Origin: Fibrobacterota bacterium
GTDB taxonomy: Bacteria > Fibrobacterota > Fibrobacteria > UBA11236
DNA length: 64,000 bases
NCBI GenBank assembly: GCA_019509785.1
Contig: JAEKLQ010000069.1
Coordinates: forward strand, 1-64,000
Direction: 5' to 3'
In this document: positions 45,024-54,727 of the stretch, one piece after another
Layout of the letters: the number at the start of each line of letters is the position of its first letter
How positions within the stretch are numbered: the first letter of the stretch is position 1
Notes under the pieces: generated by a model
Told to the model about the DNA's origin: nothing
Databases searched by the model: none
Seen by the model: the letters and a program-made list of their open reading frames with translations, nothing else
Made by a program: the position numbers and the translations under genes

Positions 45024-45529
45024 TGGACCTGCTACTGGTGCGCCATGGCTTGGCGGGCAAAGCCGATCCCGAAGTTTGGCCGGATGATGATCTGCGCCCT
45101 TTGACTCCGAAGGGCCGTAAGGCTTTCAAGGCCGCCGCAAAAGGGTTGAAGCGCGCCGGACCCTTCCCCTCCCTGATCCTGACCAGCCCGTCCCTGCGTA
45201 CGCGCGAGACCGCCGTCATCCTGGCCAAGGTCTTGGGATTGGGCGGACGCAGGCTCAAGGATTGGGACGCCCTGCATCACGGACACTCGCCGGAGAAGGC
45301 CCTCTCGCTCCTAGCGCGGCAACGGCTGCCGAAGATGGCCGCCTTGGTGGGCCACGAGCCCTGGCTGGGGGAATTCCTATCGCTCCTGATCTGCGGCCGA
45401 GCGGATGCGGGCTTAGGGTTCGAGAAGGGCGGGGCGGCTTGGGTGGAGATCCCGCCGAGTGGAAAAGCCAAAGGGCGCGGCCGTCTGCATTGGCTGCTGA
45501 CCCAGGACCAACTCGCGACCTTGGGATGA
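45023..45529 (+). CDS. sixA: SixA-type histidine phosphatase
   Basis: The 168-residue protein has the RHG motif at its N-terminus (LLLVRHGLAG), the LTPKGRKAFKAAAKGL segment, SPSLRTRETA and the second catalytic histidine in ALVGHEPWLGEFLS. SixA dephosphorylates phosphohistidine in phosphotransfer proteins. Placed between polyphosphate genes, it could act on phosphohistidine proteins or on a polyphosphate-related substrate. ATG 45023 shares its A with the ppk1 stop. A longer frame starting at 44645 is not supported. Confidence 0.9.
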   Translation: MDLLLVRHGLAGKADPEVWPDDDLRPLTPKGRKAFKAAAKGLKRAGPFPSLILTSPSLRTRETAVILAKVLGLGGRRLKDWDALHHGHSPEKALSLLARQRLPKMAALVGHEPWLGEFLSLLICGRADAGLGFEKGGAAWVEIPPSGKAKGRGRLHWLLTQDQLATLG

Positions 45530-45580
45530 TGCGATGAAAGGATGCGGGGAAACGCGCGCGCGAATAGGTAGAATGGGATC

Positions 45581-46552
45581 ATGCTGATCCGCATCGTCGA
45601 CATAGGCAGCAACTCGGTCAAATCCTCCGTCTACGCGGTCGAGAAACAGGACCATAAGCTGCTGGCCAAGGACAAGCTCCCCTTCTCCCTGGGGGAAGAG
45701 GTATTCGCGACCGGGAACATCACGGAGTCCGCCCAGGACAAGGTGGCGCGCTTCATTTCCGATCTGCCGGACGCGGTGGGCGGGGTCAAGGTGCACTTCA
45801 CTTTCATTCTGGCGACGTCGGCGGTACGCTCGGCGCGCAACAAGGAAGCCTTCGCGCGCCGCGTCGAGGCCAAGACCGGCACCGCGCTCCGCATCCTCAG
45901 CGGCGACGAAGAATCCTTCCTCATCCATATGGGGATCGCCAGCACCGCCGATGCGGGCAATAACGAGATCATCAAGACCATCGATATCGGCGGGGGCAGC
46001 GCCGAAATCAGCTGGAGCCGCGGCTTCGAGTACCTGGCGGGCCACAGTTTCGATCTGGGCGCCATCCGCCTGGCCCAGCGCTTCCTGAAGGGGAAGACCT
46101 TTTCGCGCGAGAGCTACGAACTCATCTACGAGCACTGCAAGCAGGAATTCAAGACGCGTTACTCCCTGATCGCCCCGCCGCCTTCGCAACGCGCCTTCGG
46201 CAGCTCGGGCAACCTGCGCGCCATCCAGCGCATGGTCCAAAACGTACGCGGCGGCCCTTTCCTCAAGCTCATGCCCGAAATCACCATCGGCAGCCTGGAG
46301 GACGTGGCCGAACTGGCCATGGGCAAATCGGCCCAAGGCCTGCAAAGCCTGTTCGACATTTCCCTGGACCGGGCGCGCATCATCATGCCGGCCGTAGTGG
46401 TGCTGGCCGCCAGCATGCGCTGGTTCGGCATCCCGCGGCTGTCCGTGAGCGAAGCCGGGCTTCGCGAAGGCGCGGCTTATTGGTGGAGCCGTCACGGGCA
46501 TCTCAACCTTCCCTTCGAAGCCGCCGCCCACGAGCCGGCGGAGAAACGCTGA
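45581..46552 (+). CDS. ppx: Ppx/GppA-type exopolyphosphatase
   Basis: This ASKHA-fold enzyme releases phosphate from polyphosphate ends or converts pppGpp to ppGpp. It has RIVDIGSNSVKSSVYAV (phosphate-1 loop), a VKVHFTFILATSAVRSARNK segment, ILSGDEESFLIHMGI, and TIDIGGGSAEISW (phosphate-2 loop) with FDLGAIRLAQRF. At 323 residues it is the short form without a C-terminal HD domain. It starts 51 bp after sixA, and its TGA overlaps the start of the second ppk1 (TGATG), so synthesis and breakdown of polyphosphate are co-expressed. Confidence 0.92.
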   Translation: MLIRIVDIGSNSVKSSVYAVEKQDHKLLAKDKLPFSLGEEVFATGNITESAQDKVARFISDLPDAVGGVKVHFTFILATSAVRSARNKEAFARRVEAKTGTALRILSGDEESFLIHMGIASTADAGNNEIIKTIDIGGGSAEISWSRGFEYLAGHSFDLGAIRLAQRFLKGKTFSRESYELIYEHCKQEFKTRYSLIAPPPSQRAFGSSGNLRAIQRMVQNVRGGPFLKLMPEITIGSLEDVAELAMGKSAQGLQSLFDISLDRARIIMPAVVVLAASMRWFGIPRLSVSEAGLREGAAYWWSRHGHLNLPFEAAAHEPAEKR

Positions 46553-48834
46553 TGGACTCCCAAGCGCCTGGGACAGCGGCCCCGCCGCCGAATGCGGGTC
46601 CCGTCCAGAACGGGACGGCCAGGAACGAGACCGCGGCCAATGGAACCAGACCTGTTCCCGCCTCTGCCGCCGCTCCCGCCGTTCCCGATTACCAGGGCAA
46701 AAACGCCTTCATCGATCGCGAGCTGTCCTGGCTCGAGTTCAACCAACGCGTGCTGGAAGAAGCCCAGGACCCGGCCAATCCCCTCTTGGAACGCATCCGC
46801 TTCCTGGCCATCGCCGCCAACAACCTGGACGAGTTTTTCGAGGTGCGCGTCGCCCGCCTTTTGCAAATGGTGGAATCGGGCGTACCCGTCGACGGCATCG
46901 CCGGCCTCGACACCGCGGCCAAGCTGGAGGCCATCCTCAGGGCCTGCCATAAATCGGTGAAGTCGCAATTCAAATGCTGGAACGAGGAGCTGCTGCCCCG
47001 CCTGAGCGAGCACAACGTTCACGTGAAAACCATGGCCTCGCTGGGCAAGGAAGAGGAAAAGCAGGTGCACGCGTATTTCCGCAAGGAAATCTATCCACTG
47101 CTCACCCCTATCAAGGTCGATCCCGCCCATCCTTTCCCCTGGGTGCTCAACAAGGCGCTGTGCCTGTTGGCCCTGCTCAAGGAAGATAAGCGACGCGAGG
47201 TCCTCGGCGTAGTCACCATTCCCCGCAGCCTGCCGCGGCTCATCAACGTGCCCGTCAAGGAAAAAGGCTGGAGCTTCCTTTTCATCCACGACGTGGTGCA
47301 GCATTACCTGCAGGAACTCTTCAGGGGCTACGTCATCCGCGCCAGCACGCCCTTCCGTTGCACGCGCAACAGCAACCTCTACGCCGAGGACGAGGAGGCG
47401 GGCAGCCTCATCGACGCGGTCGAGGCGGTGGTCCTGAACCGTCGCCGCGGGGACGTCGTACGCCTGGAGATCGACAAGAACGCCTCCAAGCGCATGATCG
47501 ATACCCTGGTGCGCATCTTCGACGTGGAAGCGGGGCAGATCTTCAAGGTGGACGGCCCGGTGAACCTCAACCGCCTGGCCAGCCTCTACAACATGATCCC
47601 GCTCGCCCATCTCAAGTACCCTCCTTTGCATCCCAGCCACGCCACCCATTTCGCCGAACCCGAGGATATCTTCCACGAGATGCGCCAACGCGACATCCTG
47701 TTGCATCATCCATTCGACTCGTACGATCCCGTGGTCGGCTTCATCCAGGCGGCGGCCGGCGATCCCCGCGTGGCGGTGATCAAACAGACCCTGTACCGCA
47801 CCAACCAGGATTCGCCCGTCATGTACGCCTTGCAGGAGGCCGCGGAGCAGGGCAAGGAAGTGATCGCGGTGGTGGAGTTGAAGGCCCGCTTCGACGAGAA
47901 GTCGAACATCCAATGGGCGCGGCAGCTGGAGGAAAAAGGCGGAACCGTCGTGTACGGGCTGGTGGGCCTGAAAACCCATTGCAAGCTCTCGCTCGCTATC
48001 CGCAAGGAGGATACCGGTTTCGTCAGCTACGCCCACGTGGGCACGGGCAATTACAATCCCGAGACCGCGCGCAGCTACACCGATCTGAGCATGCTGACCA
48101 GCGATCCCGAGATTACCGGAGGCGTATCCGAGGTCTTCAATTTCCTGACCTCGCATTCGCGGCCCGAATTCCAGGGCCTCCAGGTGGGCCCGGTCAATTT
48201 CCTCTCCGAGACCTTGCGCCGCATCCGCATCGAAGCCGATGCCGCCCGCGCCGGCAAGCCCGCCGCCATCACCGCCAAGATGAATTCCCTGTTGGACAAG
48301 GAAGTGATCGAGGCCCTATATGAAGCCTCCCGGGCCGGCGTGGCCATCCGCTTGATAGTGCGCGGGACCTGCGCCTTGCGGCCGGGGGCGAAGGGATTCT
48401 CCGAGAACATCCAGGTGAAAAGCGTGGTGGGCCGCTTCCTGGAGCATAGCCGCATCTTCCACTTCCGGAACGAAGCGGGGAACGCGCCGGCGGTCTTCAT
48501 CGGCAGCGGCGATTGGATGGAACGCAACCTGCGCGAACGCGTGGAAGTGGCCATCCCCATCAAGGATGCCGCCTTGGTACGCCAGATCGAAGACATCCTC
48601 ACCTTGTATTGGGCCGATACCGCCAAGTCCCGTTGGATGCGCGCCGACGGGGCCTATACGCGCGCCGCCCCGGCTCCCCAGGCGGGCGAAGGGTTGTTCA
48701 ATACGCAGGAATGGCTGGTCCGCCGGGCCGAGAGCCCCGACGCCCCCTTTCCCGCCGTCCCCCGCATTTTCCCCGATCGCGTTCCCCCCGCCGATCGCGC
48801 TTCCGAGGCCGATAGCCTCGAACCCTCCCGTTGA
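46552..48834 (+). CDS. ppk1: Polyphosphate kinase 1, second copy
   Basis: The 760-residue protein is a full-length PPK1 closely related to the first copy: FIDRELSWLEFNQRVLEEAQ, NNLDEFFEVRVARLLQ, KQTLYRTNQDSPVMYALQEA, GLKTHCKL with predicted phospho-acceptor His476, AHVGTGNYNPETARSYTDLS and FLEHSRIF with His632. A 50-residue Ala/Pro/Asn-rich lead not found in the first copy precedes the conserved part. The start at ATG 46552 overlaps the ppx stop; a longer frame to 46480 lies inside ppx. Two intact PPK1 genes in one operon suggest different direction, timing or partners. Confidence 0.95.
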   Translation: MDSQAPGTAAPPPNAGPVQNGTARNETAANGTRPVPASAAAPAVPDYQGKNAFIDRELSWLEFNQRVLEEAQDPANPLLERIRFLAIAANNLDEFFEVRVARLLQMVESGVPVDGIAGLDTAAKLEAILRACHKSVKSQFKCWNEELLPRLSEHNVHVKTMASLGKEEEKQVHAYFRKEIYPLLTPIKVDPAHPFPWVLNKALCLLALLKEDKRREVLGVVTIPRSLPRLINVPVKEKGWSFLFIHDVVQHYLQELFRGYVIRASTPFRCTRNSNLYAEDEEAGSLIDAVEAVVLNRRRGDVVRLEIDKNASKRMIDTLVRIFDVEAGQIFKVDGPVNLNRLASLYNMIPLAHLKYPPLHPSHATHFAEPEDIFHEMRQRDILLHHPFDSYDPVVGFIQAAAGDPRVAVIKQTLYRTNQDSPVMYALQEAAEQGKEVIAVVELKARFDEKSNIQWARQLEEKGGTVVYGLVGLKTHCKLSLAIRKEDTGFVSYAHVGTGNYNPETARSYTDLSMLTSDPEITGGVSEVFNFLTSHSRPEFQGLQVGPVNFLSETLRRIRIEADAARAGKPAAITAKMNSLLDKEVIEALYEASRAGVAIRLIVRGTCALRPGAKGFSENIQVKSVVGRFLEHSRIFHFRNEAGNAPAVFIGSGDWMERNLRERVEVAIPIKDAALVRQIEDILTLYWADTAKSRWMRADGAYTRAAPAPQAGEGLFNTQEWLVRRAESPDAPFPAVPRIFPDRVPPADRASEADSLEPSR

Positions 48835-48948
48835 CGCGCCCGCGCGCCCCCATTCCCCCGCGTTTCCCGGAACATTCCTTCCCGAACGGCGTTGGTATGC
48901 CGTGGGATGGAAATGGGATGATCCAGTGGGGTCCAGTGGGGGCACGAT

Positions 48949-51900
48949 ATGGAAAAAGTCCCAATCCGGAAAATCACTTGCGCGTTCGTCCTGGTTTCAT
49001 GCCTGGCTTCCATCGCGCGCGCCGAAGGCATCGACTTCGAAAGCGCCGCCTATACGACCGATAAGACCCTCGTTGGCGCGGACGGCTGGGTCCTTACCGC
49101 CACCGATCCGCTCTCCGCCCAGGACGACTTCAAGATCCAGGCCGGCCTCGCGGGCGAAGGCCGCTGGGCGCACGCCCAAAGCGCCGGCGCCGCCAGCATC
49201 TACCGGTCCCTCGGGAATTCGTCCAGTACAACCACCCTCGACATGCGCTGGCGTTGGCGCGGCCTTAGCGACAGCGCCCATTTCTGCGTGGGCATCTCCG
49301 GCAGCTCCGGATCCGCCCGCCAATCCAACCGCGCCCTGGCCTGCATGGAACCCTTCGGCGCCATTTCCGCGCAAGGCGCTTCGGCGCTGCCCCTTTCCAG
49401 CCTGGAAGGCTGGCGCAAAGGCGCCTGGCTCTATATGCGGCTGGCGCTGGATGCGTCTTCGGGTATCTATGGCAAATTCACCCTTTACGTTTCCGACGAT
49501 TCCCTGCGAGCCTCCGAACGGGTCGCCGTCACCACGTCCATGGGCGGTAGCGGATCCCTGGCGCGCATCGTCCTACGGCAGGAGGCCGGAAGCGGGTTCG
49601 TCGATCTGGACGATTTCTCCTGGCAGCCGGTCGCCACCTGGCAGCCTCCCACGGTCGCCGACACGACGTGGAGCAGCGGCAAGAATTGGAGCACCGGTTC
49701 CCCGCCGGACAGCAATACCCGCGTCCACTTCCCCGATGGCGAAGCGCACGGCTGCCTCCTGGATCGAAACGCAACCGTGCTTTCCGTCACGGTCGCTTCC
49801 GGATATCTCGGGACGTTCAACCTGGGCGCGCAAACCTTGTCCGTCCTGGAAAACGCCGATTTCACCGGCGGCGCGGTAGCGACCGCCGCGGGGAAAATCC
49901 GGTTTCCCGGAGCGCGGTCCTCATCTTTGATCAGCCCCTCGGGCAGCCGCTCATTGCCCGCCTTGCGGCATGACGGTTCCGGGCTGGTACGCTTAGACGG
50001 CCGGGCTCTTTCGGTGGGGGACCTGACGCAATCGGGGGGGAGCTTCGACTTCAATGGCTTCGATCTCATCGTGGCCGGTGCCTGGCAGGTGACCTCGGGG
50101 CGGCCCGGAACCTTGCGCAACTTGGAAGGGCGTTCCGTCATCGTCACCCATGGGGCCCATCTGGAAGGCGCCGCGCCGGATACCTTGCTCGGCCTGGCGT
50201 CCTCGCCCAAAGGCTGGACCTTGAACTCGTCCGGGATCGATTCCTTGACGGCCCGTTATGCCCTGCTGGGCAACGTGCGCTCCACCGGCAATACCGGTTA
50301 TGCATACCGGAGCAGCGATGCGGGCGGGAATACGGGCTGGATCTTCTTCAACGTTCCCGCCATCGCCGTCCAGCCGCGGGACACCACCTTGCGCCCCGGG
50401 GAAACGGCTTCCTTCCGGATCTCGCTGGCTTCCGCGGCGGGCGCTACCTTCCAATGGCTGCGCAACGACGTGGAGATAGCCGGCGCGCGTGATTCCGTAT
50501 ACACGCTGACGGGCCTGCGCAAAGCCGATAGCGGCGCGGTGTTCACCTGCAAGGCCACGAACCCGGCGGGTTACGTCTTCTCACGTTCCGCCATCTTGAA
50601 AGTGGTCTTCCCCGCCCCCACCTCGACCCCGGCGCCGCAAACCCTTTTGGATTCGCTATCCGTTCGCTTAGCCTCCGTCGCGCCGGGAGCCCGCATCGTC
50701 TATTCCGCGAACGGCGGGCCCTGGCAAGCTTATGCATCCGCCTTGGTCTTGCGCGATTCCACCGTGCTCAGGGCCTTCGCGGTGCTCGGGCCGGACACCT
50801 CCGCCTTGGCGACCTTGGCCTTCCCCAAGGCTTCCTTGCCGATCTTGCCCGCCCCCGGCATCCAACCCGAGGCCTCCGCCTTCGCCGACAGCGTAAGCGT
50901 GACCCTGGCGCCCCCGGTGGCCGGAGCCCGCGTCTATTACACCCTGGACGGCGGCGATCCCGATAGCCTATCGCATGCCTATCTCGGCCCCTTCACCTTG
51001 AAGGCCACGACTACGGTGCGCGCCATCGCCTACCTGGCGGGATATCGTCCCAGCCCCGTGGCCACCCGCCTGTTCACCTGGCAAGGCTCGCAAGTCTTGC
51101 CGCCGCCAACGGCGATGCCCCCTGGCGGGGATTTCTCCGATTCCGTCGTGGTCCATTTGCTGCCGCCGGCCGGATTCCCGGATGCGGCCGTATACTGGCT
51201 GACCGAGCCCGCGGGGACCGGGCTTTCCCCGTCCGCCGGCCCGGCCAAATACTCCGACTCCCTGGTGATCCGGGGGACGTGCATGCTTAAGGCCCTGGCG
51301 ATTTCCGGCTCCCGCGCGAGCGATACCGCCCGGTGGCAATTCCACCGGCGCCTGGGCGCGCCGACCGTAACTCCCAAGGGACGTATCTTCCATGATACCC
51401 TCCGCATCGCGTCCTCGGCCGATTCCGGCGCCGCGGTGCGCTATACCGTGGACGGAACCGATCCCGTCGCCGCCTCCCCGCTCTTCCCCGCCCAGGGCAT
51501 CCGGCTGGATTCCACCGTAGTCTTGAAGGCGATCGCGGTGAAAGGAACCGAAACGAGCGCCGCCATCGCGGAAACCTATACCCTGGTGCCGGACACACCG
51601 CAGGTTTCGCCCAGCGGGGGCGACTACAGTTCCCCCATCCGAATCGTCCTCTCTTCCTCGTCCTCGCGCGCCGTCCTCTATTACACCCTGGACGGCAGCA
51701 CGCCCGGGCCGGAGCGGGGATTACCGCCTTATTCCGGCCCCATCGACCTGGACAGCAATGCCACCTTGAAGGTCGTGGCCGTGGCCGGATCGGGAGGCGG
51801 CGGCAGCGGCGGGCCGATCCGCATCGAGAACTACACCTTTATCGCGACGGGCAATCGCAGCTTGGCCCCGGGCCAACGCCTTTCCTTGTCCGGCAATTAC

Positions 51901-53859
51901 TCCCTGTCCAGCCCGTATAAGGGAGCCTCGACGGTGGACGTGGAAATCCTCGCCGCCGATTCGGTGGCCGCGCAAATCCACGGCTTCCGCGACATCCTCT
52001 TCGGCATCCGCGTGTCCCTGCCCGCCGGCGCCTCCGCCTTCCCCAAGGTTTCCTTCAATGCCCCCGCCGGCGAGCCGCGCGCCCTGTACCGCTTGTCCCC
52101 TCCGGGGGTGGTGCGATGGATCGCTTCCGCCGACACCTCGACCCTGGACGCGCCGGGACTCTATTTCCTGGCCATCGACACCGCGGCCCCGGTGCTCCGT
52201 TTCGCGGGCGAAACCTTCGCGAGCGGGGATTCCACCCGCGTGGTGGTGACCATCGAGGACAACGTCCAGAACCTGGCCCTCGATATGGAACGCTCCGACG
52301 ATAGCAGCGCCAATTTCGCGGGGCGCGAGGTGAATCCCGTCCTGGTGCTGGCGGTGAACGCCAAGAATCCGCCGGGCGCGCCCCGGCCCCTCACCCTTAA
52401 GCTGCGCGTGAGCGATCATACCCGAACCACCGCCTTCCCTGCCGACGGATCGGCGTATGCGATGGCGCAGAAGCTTTCCGCGGGAGCGCGTTCCCCCGCC
52501 GTCTTCCGCATCGGAGACGATCCCAAGTTCCCCTGGGATCTGATCGCAGTGCCCTTGGCAACGGAAACGCCGCTGACCCTAGCCCAACTCCGCAAGGCAA
52601 ATGCGGCGCCCGGCCTGACCGGCTCGGTGCTCAATCCCGCCACCGGGAAATACCGCGCCTTGGCCGACAACGAAACCCTGGCCTCCGGCGCGAGCGTTTG
52701 GCTTGCCGCGCCGGTAAGCCTGCCTTCCTTGGCCTTTCCCGCCTTGCAAACGGCTACGCGCGGCGGAGCCTCGGCATGGAAACTCACCCTCCATCCCGGC
52801 TGGAACCAGGTGGCCGATCCCGATTTGGCGCCTTTGTGGTGGCCGGTGACGCGCACGTATCCGGAAAGCTATCAAGCCTCGCCGCTGAAGGGCCTGCATG
52901 CCTGGGACGCCGCGGCCGGAAGCTACGTGCATGCCGAAGTCCTGGAGCCATGGCGCGGCTACTTCGCCTACTTTTACGGAAGCCGCGATACCGTGATCAA
53001 TCTGCTCGAGCGGGCGCCGGACCCGCCTCCGTCCCCCGCCCCGGCGGGCCCGGCCGCCAAGCGATCCGGATCGGGCATCGGTCTGCGACTGGCTTGGCCC
53101 CAAGGCCCCGATCTGCAGCTGGGCGCTTCCGAGGGAGCCGCCGATGGCTTCGGCCCTGAGGACGAAGCGCGACCGCCCGCCCTCGATCCCGCGGGCACGC
53201 GCTTATTCTCGGATCGCGGAGGCGCGCGCCTGGAAACCGACATCGCCCGTTGGCGGCCGGGAGCCGTCTATACCTGGAAGGTAGTGGCGGGGCTTTCCGC
53301 CCGCGCAGCCGCCAAGGCCGCTTCCCGCCAGGGTAACCCGGATGCCTCCCCCCAGGGTAACACAGATGTTACTGGGTCCCTGGCCGCCGGGGCCGAGTTC
53401 CTCCCCCCCGGTTACGCGGCCTGGGCGGTCTCCGCGTCGCGCGGGCTGCGATTCCCCATCCCGTCGGACGGCTCGGCCGCCGCCCTCCCCTGGCATCCCG
53501 GCTATGCCGATACCCTGGAAGTAATGGCCGGGCCCGCCGCGGAACTGGAGGCCAGCCTCGCCGACGTGCCCCTGAAGACCGGCCCCTTCGCGGCCCGCGT
53601 GCTCCCGTCACCGGGCGGTTACCTGCTGCGGATGGAATTGCCGGCCGCCGCGCGGGTACGCCTTACCCTCTTCAGCCTGGATGGCCGCGCCGTCGAGGAT
53701 AGGTTCCTCGATTTGCCCGCCGGGCGCTATCGCATATCCCCCGCCGGCCGCTTGGCGCCGGGGCTCTACGCCTTGCGGCTCCTGGCGGCGGGAACGGCAG
53801 GGTCCTCGGGCGAAGGCGGGATACCCGCCCTGACCGCCCTGAAAGTGGCGATTCCCTGA
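48949..53859 (+). CDS. Large secreted repeat protein with sorting-type C-terminus
   Basis: This 1636-residue protein has a signal peptide (residues 1-25, ending A-R-A) and a lectin-like first domain (GIDFESAAYTTDK..., to about 230). Later come an Ig domain at about 470-550 (VQPRDTTLRPGETASFRISL, SGAVFTCKATNPAGY) and five repeats at about 550-965 of the chitobiase C-terminal type (for example GARVYYTLDGGDPDS, AAVRYTVDGTDPV, RAVLYYTLDGSTPG). These are small beta domains found in many polysaccharide-associated proteins. A region of unknown type follows. The last 70 residues (VRLTLFSLDGRAVEDRFLDL, then LAPGLYALRLL) resemble type IX secretion sorting domains. A surface protein that binds or anchors glycans is likely. 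It has no enzyme signature that I recognise. Confidence 0.7.
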   Translation: MEKVPIRKITCAFVLVSCLASIARAEGIDFESAAYTTDKTLVGADGWVLTATDPLSAQDDFKIQAGLAGEGRWAHAQSAGAASIYRSLGNSSSTTTLDMRWRWRGLSDSAHFCVGISGSSGSARQSNRALACMEPFGAISAQGASALPLSSLEGWRKGAWLYMRLALDASSGIYGKFTLYVSDDSLRASERVAVTTSMGGSGSLARIVLRQEAGSGFVDLDDFSWQPVATWQPPTVADTTWSSGKNWSTGSPPDSNTRVHFPDGEAHGCLLDRNATVLSVTVASGYLGTFNLGAQTLSVLENADFTGGAVATAAGKIRFPGARSSSLISPSGSRSLPALRHDGSGLVRLDGRALSVGDLTQSGGSFDFNGFDLIVAGAWQVTSGRPGTLRNLEGRSVIVTHGAHLEGAAPDTLLGLASSPKGWTLNSSGIDSLTARYALLGNVRSTGNTGYAYRSSDAGGNTGWIFFNVPAIAVQPRDTTLRPGETASFRISLASAAGATFQWLRNDVEIAGARDSVYTLTGLRKADSGAVFTCKATNPAGYVFSRSAILKVVFPAPTSTPAPQTLLDSLSVRLASVAPGARIVYSANGGPWQAYASALVLRDSTVLRAFAVLGPDTSALATLAFPKASLPILPAPGIQPEASAFADSVSVTLAPPVAGARVYYTLDGGDPDSLSHAYLGPFTLKATTTVRAIAYLAGYRPSPVATRLFTWQGSQVLPPPTAMPPGGDFSDSVVVHLLPPAGFPDAAVYWLTEPAGTGLSPSAGPAKYSDSLVIRGTCMLKALAISGSRASDTARWQFHRRLGAPTVTPKGRIFHDTLRIASSADSGAAVRYTVDGTDPVAASPLFPAQGIRLDSTVVLKAIAVKGTETSAAIAETYTLVPDTPQVSPSGGDYSSPIRIVLSSSSSRAVLYYTLDGSTPGPERGLPPYSGPIDLDSNATLKVVAVAGSGGGGSGGPIRIENYTFIATGNRSLAPGQRLSLSGNYSLSSPYKGASTVDVEILAADSVAAQIHGFRDILFGIRVSLPAGASAFPKVSFNAPAGEPRALYRLSPPGVVRWIASADTSTLDAPGLYFLAIDTAAPVLRFAGETFASGDSTRVVVTIEDNVQNLALDMERSDDSSANFAGREVNPVLVLAVNAKNPPGAPRPLTLKLRVSDHTRTTAFPADGSAYAMAQKLSAGARSPAVFRIGDDPKFPWDLIAVPLATETPLTLAQLRKANAAPGLTGSVLNPATGKYRALADNETLASGASVWLAAPVSLPSLAFPALQTATRGGASAWKLTLHPGWNQVADPDLAPLWWPVTRTYPESYQASPLKGLHAWDAAAGSYVHAEVLEPWRGYFAYFYGSRDTVINLLERAPDPPPSPAPAGPAAKRSGSGIGLRLAWPQGPDLQLGASEGAADGFGPEDEARPPALDPAGTRLFSDRGGARLETDIARWRPGAVYTWKVVAGLSARAAAKAASRQGNPDASPQGNTDVTGSLAAGAEFLPPGYAAWAVSASRGLRFPIPSDGSAAALPWHPGYADTLEVMAGPAAELEASLADVPLKTGPFAARVLPSPGGYLLRMELPAAARVRLTLFSLDGRAVEDRFLDLPAGRYRISPAGRLAPGLYALRLLAAGTAGSSGEGGIPALTALKVAIP

Positions 53860-53871
53860 ATCCTCCGCGGA

Positions 53872-53889
53872 CTGTAACAGCTTTGTAAT
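53872..53889 (+). promoter_or_regulatory. Candidate Pho box ahead of phoB
   Basis: CTGTAAC-AGCT-TTGTAAT is two 7-bp direct repeats separated by 4 bp, an 11-bp period. This is the architecture of the PhoB binding site (CTGTCAT-N4-CTGTCAT in E. coli). It ends 41 bp before the phoB start, so it would serve auto-regulation. Confidence 0.5.
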
Positions 53890-53930
53890 CCCCCTTCCCT
53901 TGGCCGTCGGGGAAAGGCGGGGTACATTGG

Positions 53931-54659
53931 ATGAACATGAACTCAACAAGCGTCTTGGTCACCGAGGACGATGCCGACATCCTGGAACTCATCACCTATA
54001 GCCTGGAGTCCGAAGGCTTCCGCGTGCATTCCGCCAAGAACGGGCAGGACGCCCTGTCCATCCTGAGCGATGAATCCGTGGACCTCGCCATCCTGGACGT
54101 CATGCTTCCGGACATGTCCGGCATCGAATTGTGCCGCAAGATCAAGCGGGAGGAGCGCCTGGAGAACATCCCGGTCCTCTTCGTGACCGCCAAGGACGCG
54201 GAAACCGACAAGCTGATCGGTTTCAAGGTCGGCGCCGACGATTACCTGACCAAGCCCTTTTCCCCGAAGGAACTGGTGGCCCGCGCCAAGGCCCTGGTCC
54301 GCCGCTCCAAGGGCGGCAAGGATCGCTTCCTCTACCGCGGAATCGAGATCCACTTCGATCGCCACATGGTGGAAGTGGAAGGCAACCGGGTCAATCTCAC
54401 CCCGCGCGAGTTCATGGTCCTGAAGGTGCTGATCGAAGGCCAGAAGAAGACCATCGCGCGCGCGACCCTATTGGAGCGCGCCTGGGGCATGGAGTCCAAG
54501 GCGGGTCTGCGTAGCGTGGACGTAACGGTGACCCGGCTGCGCGAAAAAATCAAGCCCTACGGCAAGTGCATCCGCACCGTGACCGGTTTCGGGTACCAAT
54601 GGGATCCGGACGGATTCGTCCCCGTCGAGCAGTCCGAGAGCCGCGCCACGGCGGGCTGA
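53931..54659 (+). CDS. phoB: PhoB-type response regulator
   Basis: An OmpR-family regulator of 242 residues. The receiver domain (about 7-122) has the acidic pocket (TEDDAD), phospho-acceptor Asp56 in LAILDVMLPD, the conserved Thr/Lys of the fold (VTAKD; LTKPFSPKEL). The winged-helix domain (about 140-232) has LTPREFMVLKVLIEGQKKTI and RSVDVTVTRLREKI, close to PhoB. It is followed 68 bp later by its kinase, and a candidate Pho box lies upstream. ATG 53931 and ATG 53937 are both possible starts. The neighbourhood of Pst, Pit and polyphosphate genes supports the phosphate role. Confidence 0.88.
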   Translation: MNMNSTSVLVTEDDADILELITYSLESEGFRVHSAKNGQDALSILSDESVDLAILDVMLPDMSGIELCRKIKREERLENIPVLFVTAKDAETDKLIGFKVGADDYLTKPFSPKELVARAKALVRRSKGGKDRFLYRGIEIHFDRHMVEVEGNRVNLTPREFMVLKVLIEGQKKTIARATLLERAWGMESKAGLRSVDVTVTRLREKIKPYGKCIRTVTGFGYQWDPDGFVPVEQSESRATAG

Positions 54660-54727
54660 CCCTTAGAAGCCGCCCTCCGTTTTCTATACTAACCCCTACC
54701 CGCCTGCCTTCCCGCGGCGGAAAACCC

